Source: Gossypium raimondii (taxonomy: Eukaryota > Streptophyta > Magnoliopsida > Malvales > Malvaceae). Taken from it: a DNA stretch of 64,000 bases. Each line of letters starts with the position of its first letter. Position 1 is the first letter of the stretch. A program made the translations under genes and the position numbers. Positions 36,736 through 49,900 of this stretch are shown in pieces. Location of the stretch: positions 25,172,001 to 25,236,000 of the forward strand of contig NC_068569.1 in assembly GCF_025698545.1 (NCBI RefSeq), written 5' to 3'. The notes under the pieces were generated by a model. That model was not told the origin of the DNA and did no database searches. It saw nothing but the letters and a program-made list of their open reading frames with translations.

Positions 36736-37540
36736 AGTTATACACCATTATTAATAATAAAATTAAATAAACATTAAACTTTATCTGATAATGCAACCCC
36801 ATCCATATTGATAATTCTTTTCTATACCGTTACAATGGGATTACATATTACTTTTTAATATATTATTCATGAGTACTTATCTTATTTGTAAATTTATTAA
36901 ATTGTTAATAAAATATAAATATATTTAATTATTAAATATAGTTAAGCTGTGTATCCTTTATTTATTTATTATTTTATTATTGATTTCTAAGTTTGTAGAA
37001 ATTTAATTACGGATTTTATGATATGAAGTTTATTTAATGTCATAATTTTTAAATATGTTCACAATATAAAATACCATATATTTGAATTGATAATATAAAT
37101 TCACTTAAATTATGGATATTATTGTAACATTTGTATGTTCGCATTAAAAATATTAATATTTGTTAAACCTTTATATTTTAAAATTTTAAAATAAAGTTCA
37201 GCAGATTTAAGAAGTAAAATAGCACATTTGTTAAACGAATTTGGAAATTTTTTATATTTTTATAAATTAATGAATTTTTTAATTTTATTTATTCAATTTT
37301 TTTTGAGAATTTAGAAAAAATAGGAACTTTTCTGAATATATAAAATTTAATTTTAATAATTTTATGTACTTTGGACGAAATTGAAAATAAAACCATGTAA
37401 AAACTGAGGGTTATTGTGTTTTTATAATTGCAAAATTAGAAGAGGAGAAAATAAAGTAAAAATTTAAAAAGATTAGATGTATTTAAACCTAAAATTGTGT
37501 GTTGTATATTTGATTAAAGCAAGGAGTGGATTAATGAAAT
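36736..37540. other. AT-rich spacer upstream of the DUF688-like gene
   Basis: No PME pro-region, gene or RNA was seen. Long A/T runs dominate. Confidence 0.55.
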
Positions 37541-37640
37541 AAAATAAATATGGGTATAAGAAGGTCAGATAACAAAATTAAATAACACCATCTAACACAA
37601 CACAAATTGATCTCCCCCTTCATTTTCTCTAAAGCTAGCT

Positions 37641-38243
37641 ATGGGTTCCTCATCAACTCAATTTGGGCATCATCACCAAACGTCAGCAAAAGAATGTGGC
37701 CCCATAATTCCGGCCACCAAAAGCCCTTGGTTATCATCCTCACTGAGATCTACGTATTTTCCCGATGATTCGCCTCTCAGCCCCGCAACTCCGTTCCGAT
37801 TCTCTGGTGTACCATTTTCTTGGGAACAGTTACCAGGGATCCCAAAGAAGCTACATAACCACAACAACAGAAAAGAGTCCATGAAGTTACTGCCATTGCC
37901 TCCCCCGACTATCCCACGAACCTCCTCAAAAACCTACAGCTTCGAAGATATGTTAAGCAGGAAAAAGGCATCCGCCGGCGCTTCAGAGAGTTTCCGGCGG
38001 GTGGACCCATTTTTCGCGGCGTTGGTTGAGTGTTCCAAGGAAGACCATGATGGTGACGAAGAAACGGCAAGAAATCTGTGGACCGGAGGTAAGGTAACAA
38101 GAAGTATGAGTGACAGGTTGGGGTTTATTAATCTTTACACTTCTTGTAAAAGAAGTTGCGCAGTTTCGGAATCAATAGTGTATCTCCCAAGGTCTGGAAG
38201 AAGTGCTGATTATGGCTTAATTAGTAATCGTCGTCCTTGTTAA
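37641..38243 (+). CDS. DUF688-like plant protein of unknown function, single exon
   Basis: A 200-residue, Ser/Pro-rich, probably soluble protein with no signal peptide or membrane segment. Residues about 48-70 read SPATPFRFSGVPFSWEQLPG followed by IPKK. This VPFSWEQxPGxPK core is the hallmark I associate with the DUF688 group of plant proteins. A FEDMLSRKK segment follows near 102-110 and a basic, Ser-rich C-terminus ends in RRPC. Codon use and G+C are clearly above the flanks, supporting a real gene. TATAAG at 37555-37560 and a CT-rich leader precede the ATG. The biochemical role is unknown. No intron signal is needed to give a complete frame. Confidence 0.82.
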   Translation: MGSSSTQFGHHHQTSAKECGPIIPATKSPWLSSSLRSTYFPDDSPLSPATPFRFSGVPFSWEQLPGIPKKLHNHNNRKESMKLLPLPPPTIPRTSSKTYSFEDMLSRKKASAGASESFRRVDPFFAALVECSKEDHDGDEETARNLWTGGKVTRSMSDRLGFINLYTSCKRSCAVSESIVYLPRSGRSADYGLISNRRPC

Positions 38244-40734
38244 GTTCACCCCCCATCAATTATCACTTTGCAATAGTGGGGTTGTGATCATATGGTGTTA
38301 AATAAGATAAGAAGTTTGATTCCTTTTACTTTCTTCTGTTTTCTTTGAAGATGAAGACAAGGGATGATGTCTTCAAGACTAAAAGTCATTTGTAATATAG
38401 TATTTAATGGAGAGACGAAATTAGAGGTGAGCGTAGTTGTACCGTTGCTTCTGTTATTTCTTTATATTCGACTTATACTACTTATCTTGTGTTTAGGGTT
38501 CTATTTACATTGCTTTAACCAAGGACTAGGGGTGTTAGTCATAAAATAATAATATCCATGGGTTTGCTGTACAATGTACATCATGTGATGCTTATGGAGA
38601 ATATGAGTGAAGACTACATTACCCCATGTGGGAGCAAAGCTCCATTGGAGGACAAGCATAGAAAAAGACGGATCTTCACGATTTTAACTCATTATAATAC
38701 TAGTTTCTGTATTGGGATGGACCCTTTAAAAAATTATGATTATTGTCTAAAAATTCACTCCAATCCAATCTCAATTATACAATTAACAATCTAAATCATT
38801 CCAACATCAATTTGCTTCACTTGATCAAGTAGAAAATCAAATATTGAACTACATGAGTACTACAATTAAATCATAAATTTTATTTGGTATTTACTGAAAT
38901 TAAGTGTTATATCTAAATTTTGAAAATTATATATTTTAATCATATCTAAGCTAATAATAAAAGTAAGTAATTAAATTATTATGATCTGATTTTTTATTTA
39001 AAGGATAATATAATGTTAAAGTAAAATATAAATTAATCCAAAATTTTGATATTGGTTATAAAAAATTAAACTACTGGATTGAATTTTTTTAAAAAAATTA
39101 AATTATGAAACAGGCCCCTTAGGGAAAATGTGAAATTAAATATAAACAATGTTTTAAAGAGGATACATTCACTGATTAACGAGTATGCCAGGTGCCATTA
39201 ATTGTCTTTTGCTAATTTCGCTTTCTACTCGAGGACAGAACTATCATATATATTTTAACCATTTCCTTTGTTTTTTTGAAAGCAATATTGTAACCATTTC
39301 CAATGTCATTATGCAGGGACCATATTTAAAATAAGTTGGATTAATTATTTAATTACCTCCGCACTTATTTCTGATTTTAAGTTTGGTACTTAAAAGGAAA
39401 ATGTTGTTTTTTGTTCTCCATTACTTGCTGGTCACTTTAAAATGGAAAATTGCAATTTATCCATCTTAAAATCATTAAATTTATATATAATAAAATTACA
39501 TTTGATCTCACAAAAGATGAATTCAGGAATAATGAAATTATATTTTGACCTCTCAAAATTTTATAATTTAATTTTGACTCTTTTAAAAGGTTTTCTAGAA
39601 GTATAAATATAAAAGCTTTTTAAATTTAAAAAATAATAATAAATCTACAACAATTTATAGATATATTATATAAATAATGAGGAAAAGCTGGTGAATTGAT
39701 CTCAAATATTGGCCATAAATTCAAGTTGAAGTTCAAAGGAAAGCAAAAAGATAAGGGAAATCGGTGTTATATTTTAATGTCTTATTAAAGAGAGGATGGA
39801 GAGCATTTTGTATGGATTGGTTTCAATGATATCATTATCTATCTGTAACTTAATTATTTAGAGGACTTCACTTGTAATTGAAAATATCTCATCACATTAG
39901 GATAAAAAAATTGCATTTAAATGTTTGACAATTTGTATTATTATTTATCATCATCATCCCAATGTTAATGTTATTTGGAGATTTTGTTTTAGTAAATATT
40001 GGTGAAAAACTAGATTGATTTGTTGCTCTTGAAATTCATCTTGCAACAATGGTCTCAGATAAACTTATGTTGTCAAGTTGAACAGAGATTACGATTGTTT
40101 GCGCAATTTGGACTAATAATCTTATCTTTGCAGAGTAATTCACTAAAAAATTTCTCATAACAACTAATGATTTAAACTCTATCTATCAAACACTGGTAAG
40201 GATTATTGTACACTATTTTCACTCCCTCTTCCCAAATATCATCATATACAAAGTGAATCAACTTTCCGATAAATATTTAAAGATAACAAAGTGAATCAAC
40301 TTAGGAAAATGTTCCACATCCAAATTCCTTGCCTGATCATTTTGACTCTTATAATTAGCTAATAGAGTTCTATCGAAATTGAACTCTTTTAAATTTACTT
40401 ATAAGTAACTTTAAAGTCGTTCAAGATCAACTTTGTGAATTAATCTTTAAATATTAATAGTTAACTACATAACCAATTCTTATGTGTTTATGTTTCTCAT
40501 ATTTACATTTTTGTTTTGAAATGTCATTAATAGTATTACAACACTTCGAACAACATCTAAGATGTCAATGAATAAAAAACTTCGCCACTCCAATTGTGGT
40601 CATCGACTATGCATTATTTGTTGAGGCAAGATATGATGTTGAAGCCAAATGGCACTCAGCAGTGTTCACTGTAGACTGCCACTGAGGCAATTAAATTACT
40701 AGCTTTATTTGAGTTGAAAATTTAATGAAAGAAA
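38244..40734. other. Spacer downstream of the DUF688-like gene
   Basis: The first about 150 bp are probably 3' UTR. The rest is AT-rich with no supportable gene. Two frames of 61-78 codons (38364-38549, 38558-38794) show no family character. Confidence 0.5.
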
Positions 40735-40922
40735 CACTTACTACAGTATCTCAACTAATCGCAATAACTGAGTAGAAACACTTACAGGTTTGGCATCGAA
40801 GACTTGGTCTATTATAAAATCGATTTTCAGGATTACTCAGATAGCTTATTTTCATTTAAACTTTTAACGCAACATAAGAGCCCAGAACACAGCCTAAGTG
40901 TTTCACCCTAGCTCTGATACCA
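40735..40922 (-). mobile_element. Retrotransposon leader with primer-binding site
   Basis: TGGTATCAGAGC on the - strand (40911-40922) is complementary to the 3' end of initiator tRNA-Met, the usual plant LTR-retrotransposon primer-binding site. It sits 5 bp inside the LTR end at 40928. The leader continues leftward for roughly 180 bp. No gag or pol follows, so the body is deleted. Confidence 0.75.
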
Positions 40923-40927
40923 CTAAA

Positions 40928-42882
40928 TGTAATACCCCATACCTGGCTTAGACGACAAGGCCAAATCTGGGAAATTACCACGAGTTCTTCTCAATTCACA
41001 ATATCCAAAATTTAGTTTTTAAGCAAAACCAACAGAGATTAACAACTATAGAACATAATACGTCACTTATAATCTTAAAACATTTCATGTCTCGAAATTA
41101 CTGAAATTACTGAAAATAAGCTAACGAGGCTAATAACAACAAAACAGGTAAGAAGAATGACCGAGCTCACGATCCGTCTAACCGGTCAAGCCTATGTTTA
41201 CCTGTAATTGAGTCAGCAAAAGAAATAAGTTAATGATTCCATTGAGAAATAACTATATATTCAGAAAATTTAGATTAGAACTGCTTAAGTCCTAATAACT
41301 GATTTCAGAATCAGTTCCAGAAGGCAAATCATTCAATTTAACAGATCATAGCAGTTCAGACAGATAGTAAGTCAGGCTATTCTCAAAGACATAATAAATC
41401 AGAATATATGCAGTTTTCCTATTTCCCACTCGCTACACACCATCTCCGACCAACCCAACACACAAATTAGGGTATTAAATACCCGTCTAACCCTACACAC
41501 CACACAGTGTCGGTATGACACATTTCGATAATTGCAGACTAGCTGCCATATCAGAATACAAATACCAGTGGTTTAACCACAGTCTCAGAACAAAATACTT
41601 CCTCATTTACTTGATCTCACCCGATGCAGATGCAGATTCAAATAACAGTTAATACAGAGTCGTACACAACTACTCAGATACAGTTAATGTCCATATTGAA
41701 TAGTTCAATATCGGTAACAGTTTCCATATAATATACAATAGATCTCTCAGTATTCAGTCTCAGATCACAAAATCATAACTTATACAGTTTAATCTATAGA
41801 AGGTCTACATTCGTTTCAAAGGATGCATACTGTCCGAGGGAAAAATCCAATTTTTGATCCATACGTCCGTCTGGTTTCACACGGCTTGACACACGCCCGT
41901 GTCGTCTGCTCGTGTAGTCCTAAATCGCAAACAGTAAGACACACGGTCTGGACTCACGCCCGTGTGAACCCTGTACTAAACATTTCTCACACATGGTCTG
42001 GACACACGCCCGTATGTCTCTAATTCGTGAACAATGAGTTACACGGCCTACCACACAGCCGTGTGGCGTCGACAATCATGTTTTTCAGTGTCCAAAATTC
42101 ACAGAAAGTCGGGTTTTCATTACGTACCTGAAGTAGTTTTGAAGTAGGATCAACGTAGAGGACTCCTAAGACCTAAAACGAACATTCAATAACCAATTAA
42201 GCAATAATTCGTAACAAACACCAAGATTAAAGTGCAACCAAATTCATTGAAGTGTTTCGACACAAACCCAACTCAACACCACAATTACCTCTGTACAAAT
42301 CCACAATTCACGAATCGAGAACGTTAGGGGAACCGTTATCCTCGAGACCTTCTCCTAAAGACAATAATCAAACATATAAACAAATGATTCAAATAGTTTA
42401 GGCAAGAAACCAACTTTGACAGAAGTGACAACACTAATGATTTTAGTTATGGAAAAACCGAAGTCATGAAATTAACTGAAACGAACTTACCCGACAATAA
42501 GAGCAGATACGAAGTACAGATCTAAGCGACAACCAAGCGGAAAAAGAAAAGAGAAGCAAAGGAAAAGAGCGAAAAAGAAGAAAAAGACAACAAAAGTAAG
42601 AAATGAAAAAAAAAAATGAGAACGAAGGAAAAGGATAACTAGAGGATATACAAAAGCTTAACCATTAAACCAACAGGCCCATTTTTGACATAAATTTGCA
42701 CATAATTAAACTCAAATCAATGGCTCAAGAGTAGAAGTTAATTTAAAATAAAAGAGCAAAACTTCCTAAAAGCACAACTCAAACCCTTTACCTCAAACAC
42801 ATACACAAAGCACATAGTCACATGTACAGAAATTTAATTACGATAAATTCAATAGTCAGACATTCAATTTTGGGGAGTTACA
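40928..42882 (-). mobile_element. 5' LTR (antisense) of a truncated Ty3-type retrotransposon
   Basis: Read on the - strand it starts TGTAACTCCCCAAAATTG (42882) and ends GGGGTATTACA (40928), directly followed by a primer-binding site, which fixes it as a 5' LTR in - orientation. It is 1955 bp. It shares the CTACACACCATCTCC block (about 41433-41500), the palindrome cluster (41870-42070) and TGGTTTAATGGTTAAGC (42656-42672) with the two solo LTRs at 7137 and 26090. No matching 3' LTR exists within the window to its left, so only half an element remains. Confidence 0.78.
41870..42070. repeat. CACACGCCCGTGTG palindrome cluster
   Basis: Copies include GACACACGCCCGTGTCG near 41890, CTCACGCCCGTGTGAAC near 41952, GACACACGCCCGTATG near 42001 and CACACAGCCGTGTGG near 42052, plus half-sites such as CACACGGCTTG. 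The 66-codon frame across it is a repeat artefact. Confidence 0.75.
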
Positions 42883-43600
42883 AGTGCCAAGCTGTAGTGA
42901 CTACTAAAATCAAACACTTCCATTACCTATTTTTAGTTTCAGCAAACAGCAACTGTATGTAGCAACATTATTGATGACTTTGATAGAAATCAAATTCTCT
43001 CTTCTCGTTTATTACCATGCCGAGCATCAATGTCTAAGTTCCAATCTGACATTGAGAGAGAGGAGTTTGACTGTGAACCAAGTTCAATTAAACCCAGCAA
43101 GGTTCGGCCAAAAACTAATCATATAATGCCATACCTCATTTTATCAGTCGACAAGGAAAAACAAAATGTCAAGTCAATCAATCATTAAACCGTCGGACTG
43201 TCATCAAAATTAACAAAAAAAAAATCCAAACAGGTAACAACTAGATTGAGATTTCCACACATGAAGTAGAAGGCCAAAATTACTCCAATTAAAGTAAAAG
43301 GATTGTTGGCCAAAAGAATTATTAGTTCAGCAGCTTACAGGAACAGTCCTAGCCGGAAACTAATAAAAGCTTAGGTTAATGATCATATAAGTTGACAAGT
43401 GTAGAATTTTTACAAAGAAATATTTACAATTGAAAATACACATTATGTTTGTAGACATCTAACTTACTCCGACTTCAAAAGCTTAACTTGAGCTCTCAAG
43501 CTCAGGTCCTGGTTTGTTCAAAGCGGACTCGATCAAAATAAAGCACAATAAGAAATTTCATTATTTATATATATATATATATATATTCTATCATCCAAAA
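42883..43600. other. Spacer between the retroelement and the SCYL2 gene
   Basis: No gene was recognised. A TA microsatellite lies at 43566-43586. The last few hundred bases before 43961 probably include the SCYL2 3' UTR. Confidence 0.5.
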
Positions 43601-43960
43601 TAATTCTAGCTTCTTTTATTGGCTAATGCTACCAAATCAAATCACCGACAATTTTCAACAATTACACTATGCAGGTGCACGTATATGTCCAAAACCAGTA
43701 GAAATCGAAGAAAAACCATTTTTATCACATAAAAACACGCACCGTGTTACATGGATCTCAAATGCAAAAAAAAGTTACAAACAAGCTCGTAACAAAGCTA
43801 TGATAGATATAACAAATACCAACATGACGGCTCTCGTTCCGAGATGACTAATTTTTACTTTCAAACCAATAGCTTTTAGCAGAACCTGACAAAGCTTGGG
43901 ATGGCAGCTGCTGTATCAAAAACACATTGATATATTCTCAATCTTTGTGTCGCTCACCTC

Positions 43961-46900
43961 TCAAAGTAAATCCAAAAGAGGTGGTTGTTCGGATGTTGGC
44001 TTGGCAAAAGTTGTCCTTGAAGCTGAACTTGCCCCCCTACCTCGGCCTCTTCCTCTACCCACAGCCGTTGACGGTGGCGGTGCGAGTTTTGGAGCAGTCT
44101 GCTCATTCTTGCTAGAACCAAATATAGAACCCAGATCTGCTGATTTCTGGTTGTTGTAAGAACTCATTGAAGCTGAAATACCACGGTTTTGTTTCAAGAA
44201 TCCAATACTGCTCTGGGAACTTCCACCGTTCAAAATACCTGTGTTCGAGGTTGAACTCCCATGATTAGGTCTTAGTATCTCCCCAGAGTTCTGGTTGCTG
44301 AACCCCCAACTATTGCTGCTGCTCTCTGTTGGGTGATTCATGGTGCCTGGGGTGCTTGTAATAGAACTGAATCCATAATTGTTCATGCCTGGTCCACCCA
44401 TAATACCATTATTAAAGGTTCCAGAGTCATTTGAGGAGGCACTAGGCCGCGGAGGCCAGTTAGCAAAAGGATCTAAATCTTCAAAATTTGATGACAAAGA
44501 TGTTCCAGCATTTAATTGCTTCTCGCCAATGCCTGACTCTACAGTAACACCTGAAGATGGACGAGGAGGCCACTCTATGTCAACTGCAGGACAAGAATTG
44601 GATGTTTGCTGGCTAGATACAGTGGATATTAAGGAAGATTGAGATTGTGTGGGTGCTGATTGAATTGACTGATCACCCAAAATAGAGTGAAAGGATAAAT
44701 TGTCCTTGGGAGGCTGGTGGGCAGTGTGACTGGCATTGGCAGCTGCTCTGGTAGTAGGACCCCAGTCTTCATCCCATGCTGGGCTGCTTTTTGCAGAAGC
44801 CACAGTTCCATTTGCTTTGCTCAAGACTTGAGACTGAAACCCGTTGGCAGTGGTAGCAGGTTTTACATCTGGGACTCCAGAATCAGTTACAGTAACCCCA
44901 CGGTTTTCTTCTATCCTTCTGTGTTAAAACAGAATTAGGAATTGCATCATAAGAAAATGTTGGAAAAAAGAGTTTGTTATTCAGAGAAGAAAAAAATTCA
45001 TTTTTTATCATGAAAGCACAACAATAATAACTATACCTAAGAATATCCTTGACAAAGAGCATGTATTTGGCAAACTGCTGAACATTCAACTGTTGGGCCG
45101 TCAGAAGAGGTGTGAGTAGAGGGAGGATATGCTCCGTGGCGAATTCTACTCCATACTAACAAGATGAATGGGAAAGACAGATAATGAGCTGTATGCCCTC
45201 CAGAGGTCCCAATATACAATAGAAAACAACTTAAGCAACAGAAGGTAGAGTCTGTCATTACCTGCTTGAGAATTGAGTTTGAAACCCCTAGCGTACACAT
45301 AAGTGTTGGAGCAGAATGATCAACGGCTGTGCAACGTTGAATGGTTTGCAAGACATCCAACACAGCCTGTCTATCAAGTGTGTTAACAAAATCTCCCAGG
45401 CAGAGCAAAGCACTGACTCTGACCTGCTCAAATAAACATAGAGGTTTAGAAGAAAGTAATCAAAATTAATAGAATACTGCAGCTATGTATTTTTTTTTAA
45501 AAGAAATGATTTATAAGATTTTCAAAATTTAAAAATGGAAAAGGCCCCACAATCTACACATATAGGTTACATGACATAGCAGTCTTGGTCATGACATCTA
45601 AAATTCAAGACTAATAATTTTAATATTGGGTAATTGCCTAAAAAACTCATACATACCGCAGCAATAGTTGTTTTCAGAGCTAAGCCATGAACACGAGGCA
45701 GAATGACTTGTTTCACAAGCTGAAGAGCACAAAGAATGAAACATTAATTCAGTAAACATAAGGAATTCCAACAGAAAAGAAACACACAAGAATAAAGATG
45801 GACATACAATGTGTTTGATTTCATACCATCAAATCCATATTTCACCTTGTCCAAATTCCTACTTTAATATATTAAAATAAATAATAGAAAAAGCTGCAAT
45901 GCATTAAAAATAGCTTAAAGATGCTTGAACAAATCCATAAGGCAGAACAGCTAGTTGTGAAGCATAAAAAATTTAATTTTAAATAACTTGTTAAATGTTA
46001 GTACCAGCATTATTACTAAGTATCAGAAGCTCTATAAAAGCTAAAAAGAACTCAATATTTTGACCAAGCTCGTCTTTTAGAATTCTTCAAGATGAAAAAA
46101 AGCTAAAAATCCACTATGAAGTTGTTTTAGGTATTGTATGTAACTTAGATAGGTTAAACACCCAATATGATGTTATAAAGGGAATGAAGCTCATGCCATG
46201 GAGGAGGAAATCTATTTGCCCATTTGATGTGAACCTCGTATACTTGCCGTGAAACTTAGCAACAATGAATGAAATCGAATGCCAATTCCAATAGTGGTTC
46301 TTGTGAATTTCCATACAATTGATAATATTGGTCCCTGATTCTACAAAGTTAGCGGGTCAATATTCTGTTTCAATTGATAATATTAGTCATCACTTCTTCA
46401 TAAGCAACAGGTTTGATAATTCGTGTCTTTGTAACCTATTGGATAATCCCAGGGTCCAATTTCAATCCTTGTTGCTGATTCAAGACACGTACGTGAAGTT
46501 CACATCAGCACTAGATAGGGGTCTTTGCTTTTGAAATAAGAGAAACATCAAAAGTAAATTAATGGAACGAGAAATTTTATGAGTTGATGAACAAAACTTA
46601 ACCTAACAAAAAGTGTTGGATAAACTAGGAACTGTTTTAATAAAAAACAACACTGTGAGGCAAACCACTATGTTTCTTTACAGTAAGATAAAGGAAAGAT
46701 GGCTTCTAAGAAACACACAAGCACAGACAAGAATGAGATAGAGCATGTTGGTAAAACTCTGAGTAACTAATAGAAGCTTGGCAAATTATACAAGAAGAAT
46801 GCCAAACAAGGCTCAAAATTGCATGCTGTGTTTACCCATTAATCCTCAGACAACTATACATTTGTTTCATTTCAAATCCATACAAAATGCAGCTAAGAAA

Positions 46901-49900
46901 AAGAACAGTACAACTTTATTCTTTCCTTCTGCAGGCAGTGTAATTACCTTCTTTTAGCAACTAAAGAAAAGATTAAATCTAAGTCTGAAATTCGTACATT
47001 CGTCTCAGCACCTATAGTCTAGGGATGGTCTACATCATCCAACAAAGAACAGGCACAAATGATCATTACGCTTTTCCCAGTACTTAATAATTGATAATAA
47101 CAACCACAAATAGTATCCAAGTCAAAAGGAATCCAGAAAAATCTCTGATTCTCTTCTAACAGATCAGTATTATTGCATATAACAAAATATAGGAAATGTA
47201 AACTTCTGACAATGGCAATCCATTTAAAAAAAAAGAAAAAAAAAAGATGACAATCACCTGTGTATCAAGTTGCCTGCCAAGGATTACAGATTTTCTCAAA
47301 ACTTCCTCTTGTATGCGAGGATCATTATCATCATAAGCTCGAAGAAGCATGGGCAATACATGGGATACTAGGTGCTCCGAACTTGCCTACAGTAAATAGA
47401 ATAACTATAATTAAATGATTAAGTGTGATTCAATAAAACAAGCCTTTTAAGAAAATGGGAAACATGATGCTGCAATTTCATAAAGGAGCATTTTCAGCAA
47501 TTATTATTTAGTGGGATTGTAGCACAAAAGCTCAAAAAATTTGAATGGCACCACTGGAGGAAATTATATCAAGCTTATTCATTTACATGATTTTCTCTAT
47601 GTTTCTGCAATTTTACGGACCCACTAATTAATAGCAGTATAAAGATGACTAACCATAGAAATCTAAGTACACATATTATATGTCCTTCAGCTAAATAGTT
47701 ATGATAGATGCAAAATTGCATTATTTCAAAAAAGGTATCAGAAAATTTTGAGCAATGATGTTTCTCTGGAGAAACACCACATTACTTTTATGAAGTATTT
47801 CTTAGTACTTGAAACATTAGAGAGAACAATACCTTATAACCTAAATAAAGTTTAAATATAATATTTAAAAGAAGAAAAAAAGTACAAGAGAAGGGCAGGG
47901 CGAGTAAAGAAGGATGCAAAGATAATTGACTTATTAAACCACTTCAGATTTTCTTTTGCTACTAAGAAGTTCTATGCGCTTACTGGTAAATCTGAAGTAC
48001 TAAAGCTTTATGGTTATATTTGGTATTGGGCATATATATTATAGGATCCTAGTTTGGGTTTGTCTTATCCTATTATGTTTTTTGTTTTAAGTTTGCTAGT
48101 TTTTTAGAGTCTCAGTAGTTGTTGAAGTCAATTGAAGTGGAACTTCAATTTTCTTAGGATTAGGAAAGCTCCAGTCTATATAAATTAAAGGACTCTTTCA
48201 CTTGGCAGTATTCTATCATTCTCTGATGCAATACACCTTAGATCTGACTCCTAAGGAACCACATCTGTGAAGCTTAGGATCTTTCTTTTCTTCTTGATCA
48301 TCTGCTGCAGGCAACCTTATGTTTGACTACCCTTACCAATCTCTTCTTTTCCTCTTTTTCCTTTCTTCTATTTTGTTTGTTTCTTAAGAATCTCATAGTG
48401 AAATTAAAGCCTCACCGCCTAGCTGTCATACATCACTGAGTGTGGAGGAACTGCAGGGTCGGGGAGGGGATATCCAAAGACTAATCAACAAGGACAATAT
48501 GAAAGGCAGCAACCAGTATCATCAACTGAAAATGGCTTTCTTGAAAATCAATTGAGCACCCAAAATAATCAGAAAAGTAGGTTACTAAATACCGTTCCAA
48601 ACCACAGAGATCTAATTCGTCACCTTTAGCCATATCATGTAATATGCTACAAATTAGCAACTTGTTCATACTCACAAAGAAAACCAGACCACTCTATGCT
48701 CTGATTCTATTGAATGAACAAAAAAGAAAAGGAAATTTTGTCACTTGAGAGCATTCTTTAGAGAGCATACTACTTAAGTTATACCTTGTCGATAATAAGC
48801 TCCGCACGCTTCACCAGCAACAACAAGGTCTCTCCTGCAGCACTGCTCAGGACAGGCAAAAGAGCTGGCAATGTAACTAGCTCGAAGTCATTTTTATCCT
48901 ACAAATCATTAGAAGTAACCAGTTCATTACTCAAAACAAGATAGAAACCTATGATTATACTAGATATAACTAAAAAGAGTATTAAGGATTACAACCAGAT
49001 ACATCACTTCATTCACATTTTGTTAACAGAGAACAGAAGATGAACTAAGAGACAATAACTCGCACTACATTACCTAATGATAAAACATAAAGCTAATTGT
49101 GGTCAGGTTATAGGTAACATCATGGAAACAGAGCTCAATTAAGAAAGATAAAGTTAATCTGCCATTTAATCAGAAAATATCTAGCATGCAGAAGATATCA
49201 AAAGGAATCCATAGTTTCACAACTATTAAGAGAGATTAGCATGAAGATACTTCAAAGACCAACACAATCTCCAAGCAATTCTTTTTGGATTCCAATTGCA
49301 AATAATAATAATAATAATTAAACATTCCATTGATATGCCAAAACCTGATTAAGAGAAAAACAAGCACCTGTGACTCGGCAATCGTGAGAACCATTGGCAG
49401 AATAATTGGCTGCATAACCAAATTCCTTAGTTCTGCACAAAGCGGCGGAAGTACCTGCATTTAGAAAATATTATGAATTGACTTGTTTTTGTCAGGAAAA
49501 TGCATTAGATAATATAACTGAATCACTAGTATCAACTCCTCTAGCTCGCTGAACTAAAAATACCAACAAAATAAAAAGGGTGACAGATGACACTTGAAAA
49601 TCTTGAAGAATATCAAATGCCTCACCCATGAGAGAGAAAGAAGCTGGGAGAAAGGAAGGAGAATGCACATGAAAATCACATTATGTTGCTCACTTAATTT
49701 CCAAATATTTTTAGAAGAAGACTCATTTTTAACAACTAAAATTTACTTAGGAAAGCAACAGTTAGGAAAAATGAAATCTCAAACCTTATATCGCAACACA
49801 CGGGAGTCAAAATCTTTCCACATGTCAGATAAAGCTTTTAAAAACTCAGACTTCTGCATGTTATCTCTTTCCTGCAATAAAAAAAAAAATCATCACCCAA

